Source: Alopecurus myosuroides (lineage: Eukaryota > Streptophyta > Magnoliopsida > Poales > Poaceae). Taken from it: 64,000 nucleotides of DNA. The position numbers and the translations under genes were made by a program. The notes under the pieces were generated by a model. The model was not told the DNA's origin, did no database searches, and saw nothing but the letters and a program-made list of their open reading frames with translations. The stretch lies in assembly GCA_028641055.1 (NCBI GenBank), contig CM054058.1, forward strand, positions 239,244,187-239,308,186, in the 5' to 3' direction. Below, piece after piece: positions 46,938 to 58,289 of this stretch; position 1 is the first letter of the stretch; each line of letters opens with the position of its first letter.

Positions 46938-48017
46938 AACCCATCGGAGGCAGGCTGGTCGACCCAGGTTGGAAAACAGCATTAAAGAAAGCATACCAAA
47001 ATCTTTGGCAATCTATCGGGATTCGGGCCCGGTCCTCACCTCCCAAGTTCCCAACAGTCTCCTTCTCGTTCCTCCACGACTTTTTTCCGTCTCCTGAGAC
47101 ACGCACGATAAAAGCAAGCAGGCAAAGCAGAGAGGAGCGCAGACGGCACCTCTGCGGCAGCGGGCAGTCCAGGGGACAGAAGAGAGAGAAGCCGGGCCAA
47201 GCAAGAAAAGACTCGCTGCCTGCTCTGGTCTAGCTGCTGCTGCCGTTTTCAAAGCAAAAGAAAAGAAAAATGGTGTTCACAGTTCACACCCACGCACGCG
47301 CGACGGCCAGGCCAATGCTCCTGCTCGTGACGAGCCCGCAGCAGCATGCACCGTGAAAATAAAATTCCTCTCGCTTGCAGTAGAAAGCGATCCGGGTAAC
47401 AAGGCCCACGTCACGTCAGTGGTCGGAAAATGTTTCGTGAAACGTGAAAAGCGCGGCGTAACGTTGATCGCCCTTGCGAAATTCTCTACATGACTGGTAC
47501 GCATGTCCCCGAGGATCTCAATGACACGCGGAACCTGCGACAGTAGCTGACACTGCCCGGGCATTGGTTGAAATTTTACAAATATAATCTTTTGACAAAA
47601 CAATTTCACAAACTGACCTCTGAATAAAAAAAATATTAACGAAATGAGCGTAATACCCTACATATAAGGTGAGCACACGCTCGATCTTCCGCTGGCGCGC
47701 GAAAAATCGTCAATTTAACGTGCGCGGGCAACAATCTGTCGCTCCAGCAAACGCTGGATCTGACGCTGGCGTGCTAAAAAAATTCATTGCACGATACGCA
47801 GCGATGGAAATTTGGAGCCCCGCCTCCTGCGCGCGGGCAAACAACTGTCACGGAAATTTTCTTCGCGCACAGGACGTTTACAACATGTGGAATCTCTCGC
47901 ATTGCACCTGCGCGCTTCATACTCATTTTTAACTCGTGAAAATTTCCAGCCTCTGCTGGAGATGCCCTTATGCTCTCTTATATGACGCCCAATCAAATGC
48001 GTTATTGATTAGGACCG
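46938..48017. other. Low-repeat-looking sequence with one PIF/Harbinger-like terminus
   Basis: 46938-47640 has no recognised TE and mixed GC content and could be old gene-flanking DNA. At 47955-47968 GCTGGAGATGCCC followed by TTA looks like the right end of a PIF/Harbinger MITE (GC-rich CGCTGGCGC-type interior 47670-47880); a convincing left end was not found. Confidence 0.35.
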
Positions 48018-48995
48018 TGTCAACGTGGAGGGTTTTCACAAATTTAGGGTGGGATATAGGCTCACTAGACAATTTTTATTTAGTCCTATGGTGCCATAGC
48101 AAATTGTGAGAGTTTAGTCCCACGTTGCTAGTTGGTAGAGTTTTGAACCAGTTTATAAGGTGAGCTCTCTCTCCACTAGTATGAGTTGGTATGAAGAGAG
48201 AAGAGGTGTGAAGGTGTTCCACACGTACGCTTCTCCGTCGCTCGTCTCGTCACGGGAATGAGCCGAGTCGATGCCTTTATTTTGACGGTTAAAAACGGAG
48301 AGTCTGCAACGGACGCGCCAATAATATAAGACATCATATTGATTGCCATCTATAATTGTCACATTGATTTTGGTAACGGCTGTAATAAACGCCAATTGAT
48401 TGTGAGCTCACCGTTCACTTACTCGACCACGCATATACATTGGAGGTCTGGGCGGACGGATAAAAATACATCTCTCATACTCTCTGCCTCCCTACGCTCA
48501 TTGTCGTTCCTCTTCTTGTTGCCGCCGCCAGTGATCCCATCTCATTTGTTGCGTACACTGCTGACGGGAGAGCAAACCTCTGAAACCCCGCATCTCCAGA
48601 TCCTGTACGGGAGAGGGGCGATTAGGTTTTTGGGAGTGTCTCCTACGCGACTGCTCGCTTCAGTTCGTCTACTTCGACTACTTCCACGTCGCTTTCGTCA
48701 TCGCCATGTCCATCGACGCTGAACGGCTCGCTGCTGAGAAGGCCGCTGTCGACGAGGCTGCATGTGCCACCGCGGCCGCCGCTTCTGCTGCGGCTACGAG
48801 CAACTGGCCGACTAGAGAGTATAATATGCTTATCCCTCTGCTGCTTATTTCTATATGTGTAGTACTAGGAGTTTGCGTAGATGTTTCTATTATTAATCTA
48901 GTATGCAAGAATATGGTCAAATATCAGCCCGTTTACATCATGCTCACGATTTATACTTGGATTAATTTAATCGGTAAATTGCCTAAATACACAAC
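48018..48995 (+). repeat. Copia-like LTR, probably solo
   Basis: Starts about TGTCAACGTGGAGGG. It contains AGTCCCACGTTGCTAGTTGG and TATAAGGTGAGCTCTCTCTC (U3/R), a leader-like ATGTCCATCGACGCTGAACG region, and ends about AAATACACA. Layout resembles Triticeae Copia LTRs I recall. No PBS or polypurine tract and no clean TSD, so boundaries are approximate. Confidence 0.4.
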
Positions 48996-49002
48996 AAGAT
49001 CC

Positions 49003-51717
49003 ACGTTCTTGACACCATAACGCTCCGGACAGGGGCGTTATACGTGTGCGCGTATAACTCTTTGGACGGAAGCGTTATGCCTGTTGACCTAACCGGCATA
49101 GATGGCCCCTCCCGATTTCAAACCACCATATCACTCTCTCCTTTGTTCTTCAAGAACCGAGGTCGTTTCGCCGCCTCTTCCCCTCCTCCCTCAAATCCCG
49201 CATTCGTTTGTCCAGATCGAAGGCCTATTGCCTGACCTTTGGTTCCCCTTGAAATTCTCAAGGTATGCCCTTCATTGTCCTCTCTTTTTGTTGGTTCAAA
49301 TCTTTTTATTTGGTTCTCTAGGTATTCCGATCGTTAGTTCATATCTCTGTTTGGCTTTTTGGGTGTTTGTACGATGTTGCTATTAGTAGATCAGTTGTTT
49401 TCTTGGTTACTTGTGTTATCTTGTTAGATGGGGAATCCTAGATTGTAGTACTAGTAGATTTTTTAATGGTCAATTTTAATTGGTTAGCACTAGGTTGTTA
49501 GTATTAGGTTGCTATTAGTAGTAGTAGTATGGTCTATTTTATAAATAATAGTTATTTTTAAATTATAGTTCATTCTAAATTAGTATTTTAATTATATTAT
49601 AATTGGGTAATATTAGATTGGTTAGTAGTAGATTTATTATTGTTAGTAATAATTCAGTAGTATTACATAGTTTAGTAATTAATGTTAATTCATCCTAAAT
49701 AACTATATATGTGACTAAATAATTAGATTGTTTACTATTAGATATTTTTATTGTTACTTTAATTTTGTGTGCCTATATATGTTACTGTTTGCAGGCTTTT
49801 AAATCATTACTATATTTTAGTATTCTGATTATTTTCTGGTTGTTTTAATCGTCACTCATATCTGTTTTTCCTTTCGTAGGATTATGTCTCTTCTAATAAT
49901 GTTTACGATGAGGACCATCGTGGATGTTATATGGCGGCCGATGATATTTTAACCACACTGCACTTGAGGTCCGCTAAGGTTGAAGATCCGGCGATAGACC
50001 CCCAAGGTCGTTGGTCGATGCATTACGATGAGAGGTACACCCCGTATATCCGGAGGACCGGCCTACTTCCATGTGTCAATATGGTATATCGTGGGATCCG
50101 AAGTTCAACCCATCTCGTAGACCGTTGGCGTCCGAGACATACACTTTTCACCTGCCTTGTGGGCAGATGACCGTGATGTTATAGGATGTTTCAATGATCA
50201 CATCACTTACCATGAAGGGGAACATATTTGTCGAAACACTGATAGTGATGGATGGCGTGGGCTCATGGTCTCATATCTTGGGATAGATCCGACAATTCCA
50301 AAAAATGGTCGCTGCTGTCCCCTTTGGTTGGATTTATGAACATTTTGAAAGATGCCCACTAGAGTTAGAAGAGTAAGGTGTGCAACAGTATCCCAGAGCA
50401 TACTTGTGATATGCCCTGTGTCGTGCTATATTCCAAGACGGCGGTGGCTCGAATGCCCTATTTATTTGGCTCCAGTTGTTAGCTAATTGGGACTAATGTT
50501 CAAGATATCGCTTATCGTTTACGGTTTGGCCAGTCTCAAATTAGAGATTAATCGCTTATCAGCCGATTAATCGATTTTACCGGTCGCCTATTTATTGGCT
50601 AGTCTTTTCTAAATCCCAGGTTTCGGCACTAAAAATTCTAAAATATGCCATGAAAAAACAATACTGGAGTACTGGACACTAGTGTTACGTTGATTTCTTG
50701 CCTTTCAGTAAGCATAAATGGTAAAACTTCAAGCTAATATATGGTTCTATAAGACTATCAACCGATAAATCGGGTTGTCCTACCTAATAAGCGAAAAAAT
50801 TCAAGGTAAAGCGTCTAAAAAATCGGTTGTCAGATCAAAAATCGGCTTTAGCGATAAATTCGATCGATATGCCGTAATCTCATCGGTCACCTCACGATTC
50901 ATGATAAATCGAAAGATTAATCGGCATATCGGCCAATTCTTTTTAACAGTGACTGGGACTACAAATGGAGTTGGGGTACAACCGCACTAGTTTAGTTGTA
51001 TCGCCAGGTAACCACGTTTTCGTGCCCAATTCTATAAGTTTCTTTTTATGATGAAATAAAATGTAAATTGTATTTATTGTTTACGCAGTTGGACAAGACG
51101 TGCTGAAGGGGTGAACCCCCAATGGATAAAAATACGAATGAATTCAATATGGGTAGTTGCTTTTTGCGAGGGACGAAGAAATATGCTGACAAACAGAGAA
51201 GTGAAAGATCATTTTCTGTATGTGGGTAGTGCTAACGGTGTTGTAGCATCAGCCCAGCTGCCGCAATGCAATGAGTGTTTGTTAAATTTTAAGGCTAGAA
51301 ATCTGAAAACCATAGGAAATAAGCACTACTAAACTAGTAAAAGCACCAGACTTAGGTATTTTTTGGCTCCGCCGCTGCTTGTTGCTACTGTCCGTATCTA
51401 GCAGGGAGCATTTTTTTTAACCTATTTTTTTTTGAACCTACAGGGAGCATTTTTCAAACGATAGACCAGTTTCTGATACCGATTTGGTGTGGGATGAGTA
51501 CATTGACCAGATTCTGATAACGTATTGGTGTGGGATTTGAGAGGGAAGAGGGAGAGGCAGCGGGGTCGTCCTCTGTTTTTTATGAAATGGGAGAGGAAAG
51601 GAGTGGACTGTGGAATCGAGAGGGATGCGGGGCGACTATTTAACTTATTCATAGGTATAACGTCTTCGAAAGCGGCGTTATAATAACATCATAACGCCTC
51701 TATGATGTCAAGAACAT
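49003..51717 (+). mobile_element. Second MULE-like element (MULE2) carrying a PMD pseudogene
   Basis: Left end GTTCTTGACACCATAACGC at 49005; right end inverted GTTCTTGACATCATAGAGG from 51715. Similarity continues inward for about 200 bp (AACCGAGGTCGTTTCGCCGC versus AACAGAGGACGACCCCGCTG, then CCCTCAAATCCC versus CCTCTCAAATCCC). Long imperfect TIRs suggest the Mutator superfamily; I could not identify a 9-bp target duplication. Internal cargo is a degenerate plant mobile domain gene. Region 50500-50990 is rich in CGATTAATCG-like motifs and may be a further insertion. Confidence 0.5.
49890..50360 (+). pseudogene. Plant mobile domain (PMD) protein remnant
   Basis: Readable blocks: HYDERYTPYIRRTGLLPC, STHLVDRWRP, then in a shifted frame ETYTFHLPCGQMTVML, DVSMITSLTMKGN and VAAVPFGWIYEHFERCP. 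These follow the order of PMD/MAIN-like proteins (DERYxxYLRRAGLLxL, LVDRWRPETHTFHLPxGEMTxTLQDV). At least one frameshift (near 50120) and two stops are present; one TAG sits where the family has a Gln codon (MTVTLQDV). PMD genes occur both as host genes and inside transposons. Confidence 0.68.
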
Positions 51718-51730
51718 GGACCGTCCATGC

Positions 51731-53764
51731 TAAGAGCATCTCCACTCCTCGCAGGCCATTTTTTCGGCGCCGGCAGTTCCAAATTTTCCCACTCGCCTCC
51801 CCCCAGGCCGAACACAGCGCCCCGGGGGTCGCCTGGGGGGCAAAATCGCCGCACGGGCCAACCCTGTCAGGCGAAAAATGTATTTTCCACCAAATTCGGC
51901 CACCCACGCTCCAAAAGAAAGCCATTCCCCCCAGCACACCATGTCGTCCCTGGCACCACCCCTCCAGCCGCTGCCGATGATCCGCTAGAAAGGTTCCACG
52001 CCACCGCAAAACGCATTCCTCGCCGCTCTGTCACGCCACACCCTACCTCATCCATTCAGGCGATCCTGCAAGGCAAAACATGAGCACCTGCCGGCATCCA
52101 CCACTTTCCCCACGCCCTGCGAGGTGTTCGGCCATTTGCCTCTACGGTGATGGACTCCGACGATGAGGAGCTAGTCGCCGAATTGCTAGCGGAGGAAGCA
52201 GACAACGACGACTACGATGAGGAGCACCTATTGATGCTCCTCGTGCTGGTCGGGGTGATCATCGAGAATGCCAAGCCACGTCAGGGTGGTTCGGCACCTG
52301 GCCGGCGAAAGAGCAAGGCGAGGCAGCGGGCGGAGGGCTACTGCATTCTGTACGCCGACTACTTCACCGACAACCTAATCCATTGCGACACGGTGTTCCG
52401 ACGCCGTTTTAGGATGAACCGGAAACTCTTCCTCGAGATTATGCATGGGCTCTGAGAGTACGACAACAACTTCATTTGAAAGAAGGATTGCACTGGCTTG
52501 GTTGGATTCTCCTCACTCTAGAAGTGCACGATGGCCATGAGGATGCTTGCATACGGAGCTCCAGGTGATTCGCAGGATGACTACTTGCGAATGGCCGAGT
52601 CCAACGCCATTCAGTGCCTATAACACTTCTGCAATGCAGTGGTTACAGTGTTTGGGCCAAGGTACATGATAAACCCAATGTTGAAGACACTGCTCGGATC
52701 CTATCAGAGAATGAAACAAGAGGATTCCCCGGTATGCTTGGAAGCATAGACTGTATGCAATGGAGCTGGAAGAACTGTCATTTTGACTGGCAGGAAATGT
52801 ACAAAGGTGCCAAATGATCTTGGAGTGTGGTGCTCGAGTTAGTCGCAACACACGATCTCCATATTTGGCACTGCTTCTTTGTAATGCCAGAAACTCACAA
52901 TGATATCAACGTCCTGCAGCGCTCTTCTGTCTTTGGCATGCTTGTGGAAGACCATGCTCCTCCTGTGAACTTTGAGGTCAATGAGCACTGGTACAACAGG
53001 GGTACTATCTAGCAGATGACATATATCCCAAGAGGGCATCATTTGTGAAGACCATATCAAACCTCATACCTGAAGGAAAGACTTCTTGGTTTGCAACGTG
53101 CCAGGAGGCTTGCAGGAAGGATGTAGAGCGAGCATTTGGTGTGCTTCAATCTCGCTTTGCCATTGTCTGGTACATAGCTCTAACCTGGTCGAAAGATTAG
53201 ATGTGGTCGGTGATGAATACTTGCGTGATCTTGCACAACATGATCATTGAGAGCGAGAAGAAGCATCCGGTGATTGACATTGAACCATATTTCAGAAAGG
53301 GTTCTCTTGCAGTTGTTGATCACCAGGTGCCTGCAATATGGGCTTCCTTCCTCACTATGCGTTCATAGATGCGCGACCTAACAACACATCAATGGAGCAC
53401 CTATGGAGGCGCAAGGGAAACACATAGTTTCATGAGTTCCAGTTTGTATGCAAAATTTGTTAAATTATGAACTGCTTTGTTAAACAATTTGATTTGTATC
53501 GATTTATGTGATGAACTATGTTTAAGAATATATGGGGTGTTGAATTATGTGTCGGGATTGTGCCGAATCAAGCCCAAATCTGCCGAGTCATGCCGAATTT
53601 GTGTCCAAAATGCCGAATTCATGTTGAATCTTTCAAATACCTTCGGCCGGCTGGGGACGTCACGAATGGAAACCATCGCCCTCCCAAGGCCGAAGAAACC
53701 GCTAGCATCGCCGCAGCACGGCGAAATTTTGGCCCAAAAACGCCCTTGGAGGACGATGCTCTAA
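51731..53764 (+). mobile_element. PIF/Harbinger element el1 (2,028 bp) with TAA target duplication
   Basis: TAA at 51731-51733 and 53762-53764. Ends GAGCATCTCCACTCC and, inverted, GAGCATCGTCCTCC: seven perfect bases, then imperfect. Holds a decayed DDE transposase. The right TAA is also the left target site of el2. Confidence 0.86.
52150..53428 (+). pseudogene. PIF/Harbinger transposase, el1 copy (heavily decayed)
   Basis: Same family as the el3 transposase. Starts MDSDDEELVAELLAEEADN and keeps [18 protein letters not shown] and RMNRKLFLEIMHGL. The catalytic signatures remain in pieces: D in LGSIDCMQW (about 52738), D in [10 protein letters not shown] (about 52895), E in [13 protein letters not shown] (about 53130). 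At least four stops (for instance near 52456, 52480, 52521, 52620) and two or more frame changes. Transposase would cut and paste the element; this copy is dead. Confidence 0.85.
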
Positions 53765-54878
53765 GAGCATCTCCAATAGTCGCTGCATATTTTGGTGTTG
53801 TATAAGCGCGATCCAGCGCCGGATTGGCCGTTTGCCCCCAGTGCGTCGATCCACTTTTCTGGATGCGGCAAAATCTGGCGCGCGAAACTGTCGCTTTTCT
53901 AGACGCGGTTAAATAGCGAGCCGCAAACACATTTCAACATAGCGTGGTGACAAAATTGAATCAAAACAACGTCAAAAAATAAAACGAAAATGGACATTTT
54001 ATTAAAACCGACAAACACAGCCGAGCACACGAACACAAGCGCACAATAACACATTTTTGTTACTCCTCGTCGTCGTCAGTGAAGTAGAACTCCTCCTCGT
54101 CGTCGTCGGAGGTGCACAATATCGTGTCGGAGATAGGTCCCCACCTTGGATCGTTGGAGGCCCAGACTTCGCCGGCGTGGTGGGCCTGGCGGAGGGTACT
54201 CGAGGAGCTCTTGCAGCGCCTTCAACCTCGTCTCCCGGCGGGCCTCTAACTCGAGGTGCGCTCGAGGCGGCGCTCCGCCCGCTCAGCCGCGCGGGTCACC
54301 CAAAACTCTTTCTCGGCTCGGCGCGGCGCTCTTCGGGATTGTTGCGGTAGTACTCGAGGACGACGCGCTCGTCCCTGGCGGCGATGAGTCCCTGAAACAC
54401 GCGGTGGCGGAGGTGTCGGCGGTGACGATTTGCGGCGTCGGCGCCCTGGCCTCCGCTTTTCCGGAGGTTGCAGCAGTCGGTGAAGTCCATCGTCGTCCGC
54501 GGGCGGTTGAGCCGCCACGCCGCGCGTCCCAGGCGCGGGCGGCCTCCGCCGCCGTCGCAAACGAGCCGAGGGGGATGCGGTCGTCCCCGGAACGGATCTT
54601 CGCGGAGAACGTCCCATTTAGCCGCGCTCGGACGCCGCGGTAGCCGGTGGCGCTGTCCCTCCTCGGTGGCATGGCGGTGGCGTCGGCGGCGGCGCGGAAG
54701 CTTAGCGAGCGTGGAAGATTCAGGTCGGTATTTGTTGGGCGTAGCGGCCAGCGCGCGGGACGGTTTTCGCGCGCCGCGCGTTTTTCCCGTGACTGCTGGA
54801 GCGGTCGAAATCGGTCAGCGCGCGAAAACGGCGGTTTTCCTCGCGCGCCGTCTCCGGTGACTGTTGGAGATGCTCTAA
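53762..54878. mobile_element. PIF/Harbinger-type element el2 (1,111 bp) with TAA target duplication
   Basis: TAA at 53762-53764 (shared with el1) and 54876-54878. Ends GAGCATCTCCAATAGTC and inverted GAGCATCTCCAACAGTC: 12 perfect bases with one mismatch in the next five. No transposase; it carries an AP2/ERF-like ORF. Confidence 0.86.
54246..54672 (-). pseudogene. AP2/ERF-domain-like ORF carried by el2
   Basis: ATG at 54672 (minus): MPPRRDSATGYRGVRARLNG, then FSAKIRSGDDRIPLGSFATA and AEAARAWDARR. This is the AP2/ERF fold: YRGVR strand, G-x-F-x-A-x-I-R, LG(T/S)F-x-T-A and AARA(Y/W)D. A frame change after WDARR moves the end of the domain (MDFTDC) and a following helical part (RHRVFQGLIAARDERVVLEY) into a second frame, and the tail (EKEFWVTRAAERAERRLE) into a third. 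I recall related proteins as frequent TE-associated predictions in Triticeae. Its position inside terminal repeats argues against a host gene. Confidence 0.72.
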
Positions 54879-55495
54879 CACCGTCCTGATCAATAACGTA
54901 TTTGATGGTCATTTCATGTTTATTTTGTTATGGGGTCAAATTTCTGAATTTTCTGTGCCAAAAAGTTATTATGTAAAATTTGGTGGCCCTAGCATGCAGG
55001 ATGGCCCGCTTCCAGCGACGGATTAGTTTTTCCCGGTAAAGGACAGAGACGGTCGCAGAACTCTATACAATACACATCCTATACACTCTCACACACAGCA
55101 GTCGAGAGGGTGAGGGAGAGACAGACATGCATGCAAGACTGCGTACGTGTATGTGGGGGCGCGCTGCTGCGGCAGGAGAGCAGTGAGTACTGTGCGGACA
55201 CAAGAGAAAAAGCAGCGAAAATAGCTGACAGCCATTGCTCATTTGCTCCCTCCTTTCCTTTTGCCTCTCTGGCTTTCTCTGCACGCCCTTCTCTCTCCTC
55301 CCTCTGCAAAACCAAACGGAGTGGGCTGCTCTCTGCTCACTCTTAACTCTGCTTCCTTTCTTCGGGAGACACGCAGCCCACCCTCCCGCCGCCTTGCGTT
55401 GCTCCCTTCTTCCTTGTTCTTCGCTCCTCCCCCCTCTCAAAAGAGTACACTCTCTAGCACGCTCTCCCTCCCCAAGCCAGCGAGAGGACCCAGCA
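54879..55495 (+). promoter_or_regulatory. Putative upstream region and 5' UTR of the candidate host gene
   Basis: Non-repetitive in appearance. A weak TATA-like CTCTATACAATA is at 55061-55072. 55230-55480 is pyrimidine-rich (CTCTCTCCTCCCTCTGC, CTCCCCCCTCTC), typical of plant 5' leaders. No open frame of its own. Confidence 0.35.
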
Positions 55496-55580
55496 ATGGA
55501 CGCGGATGAGGCCGACCAAGCTCCACCCAGGCCTCCATGGCCTCCTCGGCAGCACGAGGTGGACGCGGAGGAGAAGGTGC

Positions 55581-55631
<51 letters not shown>

Positions 55632-58289
55632 TTAGTGCATTTTACTTTCTTCCTTGCTGTTCTTTAGCTTCTGTGTTCGTGGTTGAAGTAGCAAGAACTA
55701 AGAAGCAGAGGAAGGCATGCGCAAAGTACATTTTCGAAACGGGTTGCGGATGCTAGCTAGTAGTTCTAGATTTTCATCATATGGATTTGGTCGCTACTTG
55801 CTGTTTCTAGCTAGCACCCCTTGGATACCCTACACACCCCTGGGTTCACATGTGCATTGAATCACATCTTCTCTAAGTACATGCTAACGTACATAGAGGG
55901 CCGGCCAAATTTGCTTATCCACCGTGGTTCCAGCTTCAAGAAACAATGTACGAAAGTACTATTTGGGGATACAAAACGTACTACTTAGATCCAGCTTGCG
56001 AGGGCTTGAGGATAGTTATTGATTAATGTACTACTTTATTGATTCAGTTACCAACTTAATTAATTAGCCTCTAATCGGACCATAGGACAGTTTGGTGGAT
56101 GTAGATTTGGTTTTACTACACTATTACTAGCTAGTAGTAGTAGTGCTGCTTTGCGGTTTTTTGTGTGTGTGTATGGTAATCTAGCCAGCTCCGGGTAGCT
56201 CTCGCGTTCCATGTTCCTTTCTGCCAAGCAAAGGATGAACAAACCTTTAGCCTTAATTACTTATTTCGTAATGGCTTCACATTTAGCTGACGAATCTTAC
56301 AGAGTTAGGTCGTGATTCTAGCATGGCTTTAGTTTATTGCTTTCATCAGTATATATGCCCTCATGCTGGTGGTGTCTCTTTACCTAAAAATCTGACGATT
56401 TTATACTTATCAGAGTTGAATTATGCTCTCTAGCCATCTAGGCCGCCACACCAACGAATTGATTGCTAATATAAGCGAATAAAGCTTAGTGCAGTTGAAT
56501 TATGCTCTCTAGCCATCTAAGGTCACACCAACAAATTGATTGCTAAATAAGCAAATAAAGCCTAGTGTAGTTGATAACATAAGTCTTTGGGTCTTTTGTC
56601 CGATCAATACTGAAAGGTGAATGTCCCATGCCTCATGTGATCTGCATTGCATTGTGGCAATAGGATGGCATTTTTTTGCCAATTATGTGGACAATTGACA
56701 CTATGCCAATGCAAGATAGGATAACAAAATCTTTGGGGTTGTTGCTTTCCATTTTTGTTTCACTAATTTGGTTACTTCCATGACTGTTTTGTCAATATAG
56801 ACTTGTAATTACTGTGAGGCGACTTTACCCATGTGATCAGGTGTGTTGTGTGTGAGCGATGTGGATCAAGTAGTCCATTAGAATGTCACATGGTTTCCAT
56901 TGCTTCCCCAACATTAATCAAATTTATCTTTCCCCGAAAGGCAAATATGTGTTTTTTCTCTTTCCTAAACTTGCAAGACTGCTTTAAACAAAATTGAGAT
57001 AAATACTACGTAGGTTTGAACCGTGTTGGTGGTTGTTATCTATAAAGTTGGGCCTCGGCCTTCCGTTTAAAAGAAATTAAAGAAAAACATTGTTTGCCCC
57101 CTAACAAACCTTCTAGTTTTTGTCCTAATTGAAAGTTTTAAAAGTTTGACCAATTTTATAGGGAAAAGTAGCACCGTTTATGATACTAAATCAGTATCAC
57201 TAGATCCATTTTGAAATATACTTTTATAATACACCAATTTTATACAATATATGTTAGTACTCTTTCTATAAAGTTTGTCAAAATTTTAAAACTCCGACTT
57301 AGAAGAAAAGCTGGAAATGCAATTATTCGTGGACCGAGTGAGTACTTATAGATTTGTGTGGACCCTTTAGGTTCTCATGGAAGCTAATTGTCTTTTACCT
57401 TTTTCATGTACATGGTCTACCTGCTCCCCTTAAGGGCCTCCCTGTTAGGACCAAAGCCATCAACTCACTTTAAAAGCAATCAATGTTTGTTGTACATTTT
57501 TGGCTTCTCCTAATAATTTTGATTGTTTATAGAAGTACGGTATAATTCCCTTGCTTCCTAGAAGATGAATACACAATGAGAGTTGTGGTATTGATATATT
57601 TGTGCACATCAAGAGAACAACTTTGATTGTTAGTTTTTTTAGATGCCATAGAATCACTTTCCTTCACTTCATTTTCTTTTGACATTTGAAGTGTAACATC
57701 CAAAATGTGATAAGACTGCGACATGGAACCATCTGTATTGCTGGTGCTTGTAAACAGTTTGCATTCTGCGTTAGCTACATTTTTTTTTGATAAAGGGTTT
57801 TATTACTCAAAAAGTTCAAGCATTACACCCGGCCTCTGCATCGTGAGATGCACACAGCCGATGCGTTAGCTACATAATAATAGAAAGAAAATCTGATCTA
57901 GAGGAAGGGTAAATTTAAAGCCGGTAACCAGTGGACAAATCCTCGTATGGAAACAGTGGTTTGGGTAATCTCGATCTCCTTTTGAACTCTGTGTCTAATA
58001 AATTCTCCTTCTGAAGTAAGTATGTATTATACTGTCGTCATGTTCAAGTTGTGTTCTACAGTTCACAATTATGCATGGCCGTCGTGAAACATGTTATCCG
58101 CATGCTGCATTCTGCATGCTGTCTGTTTCTCAGTACTCCCTCCCCTGAAATGTGATTATTCCGAATGGGGTCCTACTGCTGTGGTGCTGATCTCAGTCAT
58201 TCGTCAGTTTGTTTAGTCTTGCTGAAATTTTTTGACAAAGAGATTTTAATCTTTCTCCTTGTGACTTGCAGATCCACAGTCCAGGTTGA
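55496..58289 (+). CDS. Candidate host gene: two exons, 32-aa Pro-rich peptide
   Basis: ATG 55496 in good context (AGCAATGGAC). Exon 1 coding 55496-55576 reads MDADEADQAPPRPPWPPRQH and EVDAEEK, then a GTGCGT donor. A 2.7 kb intron runs to a clean acceptor (TTGTGACTTGCAG, ending 58271). Exon 2 adds IHSPG and a stop at 58289. The junction is phase 0. The peptide is acidic with a Pro/Trp core (PPRPPWPPR). I recognise no family. It may be a small-peptide gene, the first exon of a longer gene spliced to exons I cannot see, or a non-coding transcript. Support is the leader, Kozak context, splice signals and the absence of TE features around it. A TC microsatellite follows the donor directly. Confidence 0.33.
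55582..55627. repeat. (TC)n microsatellite, about 23 copies
   Basis: Uninterrupted TC run starting five bases after the exon 1 donor GT. Confidence 0.95.
57768..57875 (-). mobile_element. 5'-truncated LINE stub with 13-bp target duplication
   Basis: TSD GCGTTAGCTACAT at 57768-57780 and 57863-57875. The 82-bp insert on minus reads GGCTGTGTGCATCTCACGAT, GCAGAGGCCGGGTGTAATGC and a poly(A) tail, a 3' end I recall from grass LINEs (Au SINEs share it). It lies in the intron of the candidate gene. Confidence 0.8.

Noticed and set aside
46938..47640. Promoter or gene in the non-repetitive stretch right of MULE1
   Set aside because: No TATA-plus-frame combination or recognised domain; described only as unassigned DNA.
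48706..49020. 104-codon frame with Ala-rich start and hydrophobic middle resembling a membrane protein
   Set aside because: It falls in the R/U5-like part of a Copia-like LTR; similar leader frames are usual in such LTRs.
49003..51717. 9-bp target duplication for the second MULE-like element
   Set aside because: Flanks AAGATCCAC and ATGGACCGT do not match directly; no duplication is claimed.
53619..53930. 103-codon minus-strand frame across the el1/el2 join
   Set aside because: It crosses two independent transposon ends and a shared target site, so it is fortuitous.
54246..54672. AP2/ERF gene as a functional host transcription factor
   Set aside because: It lies between matched GAGCATCTCC ends and TAA duplications and has two frame changes.
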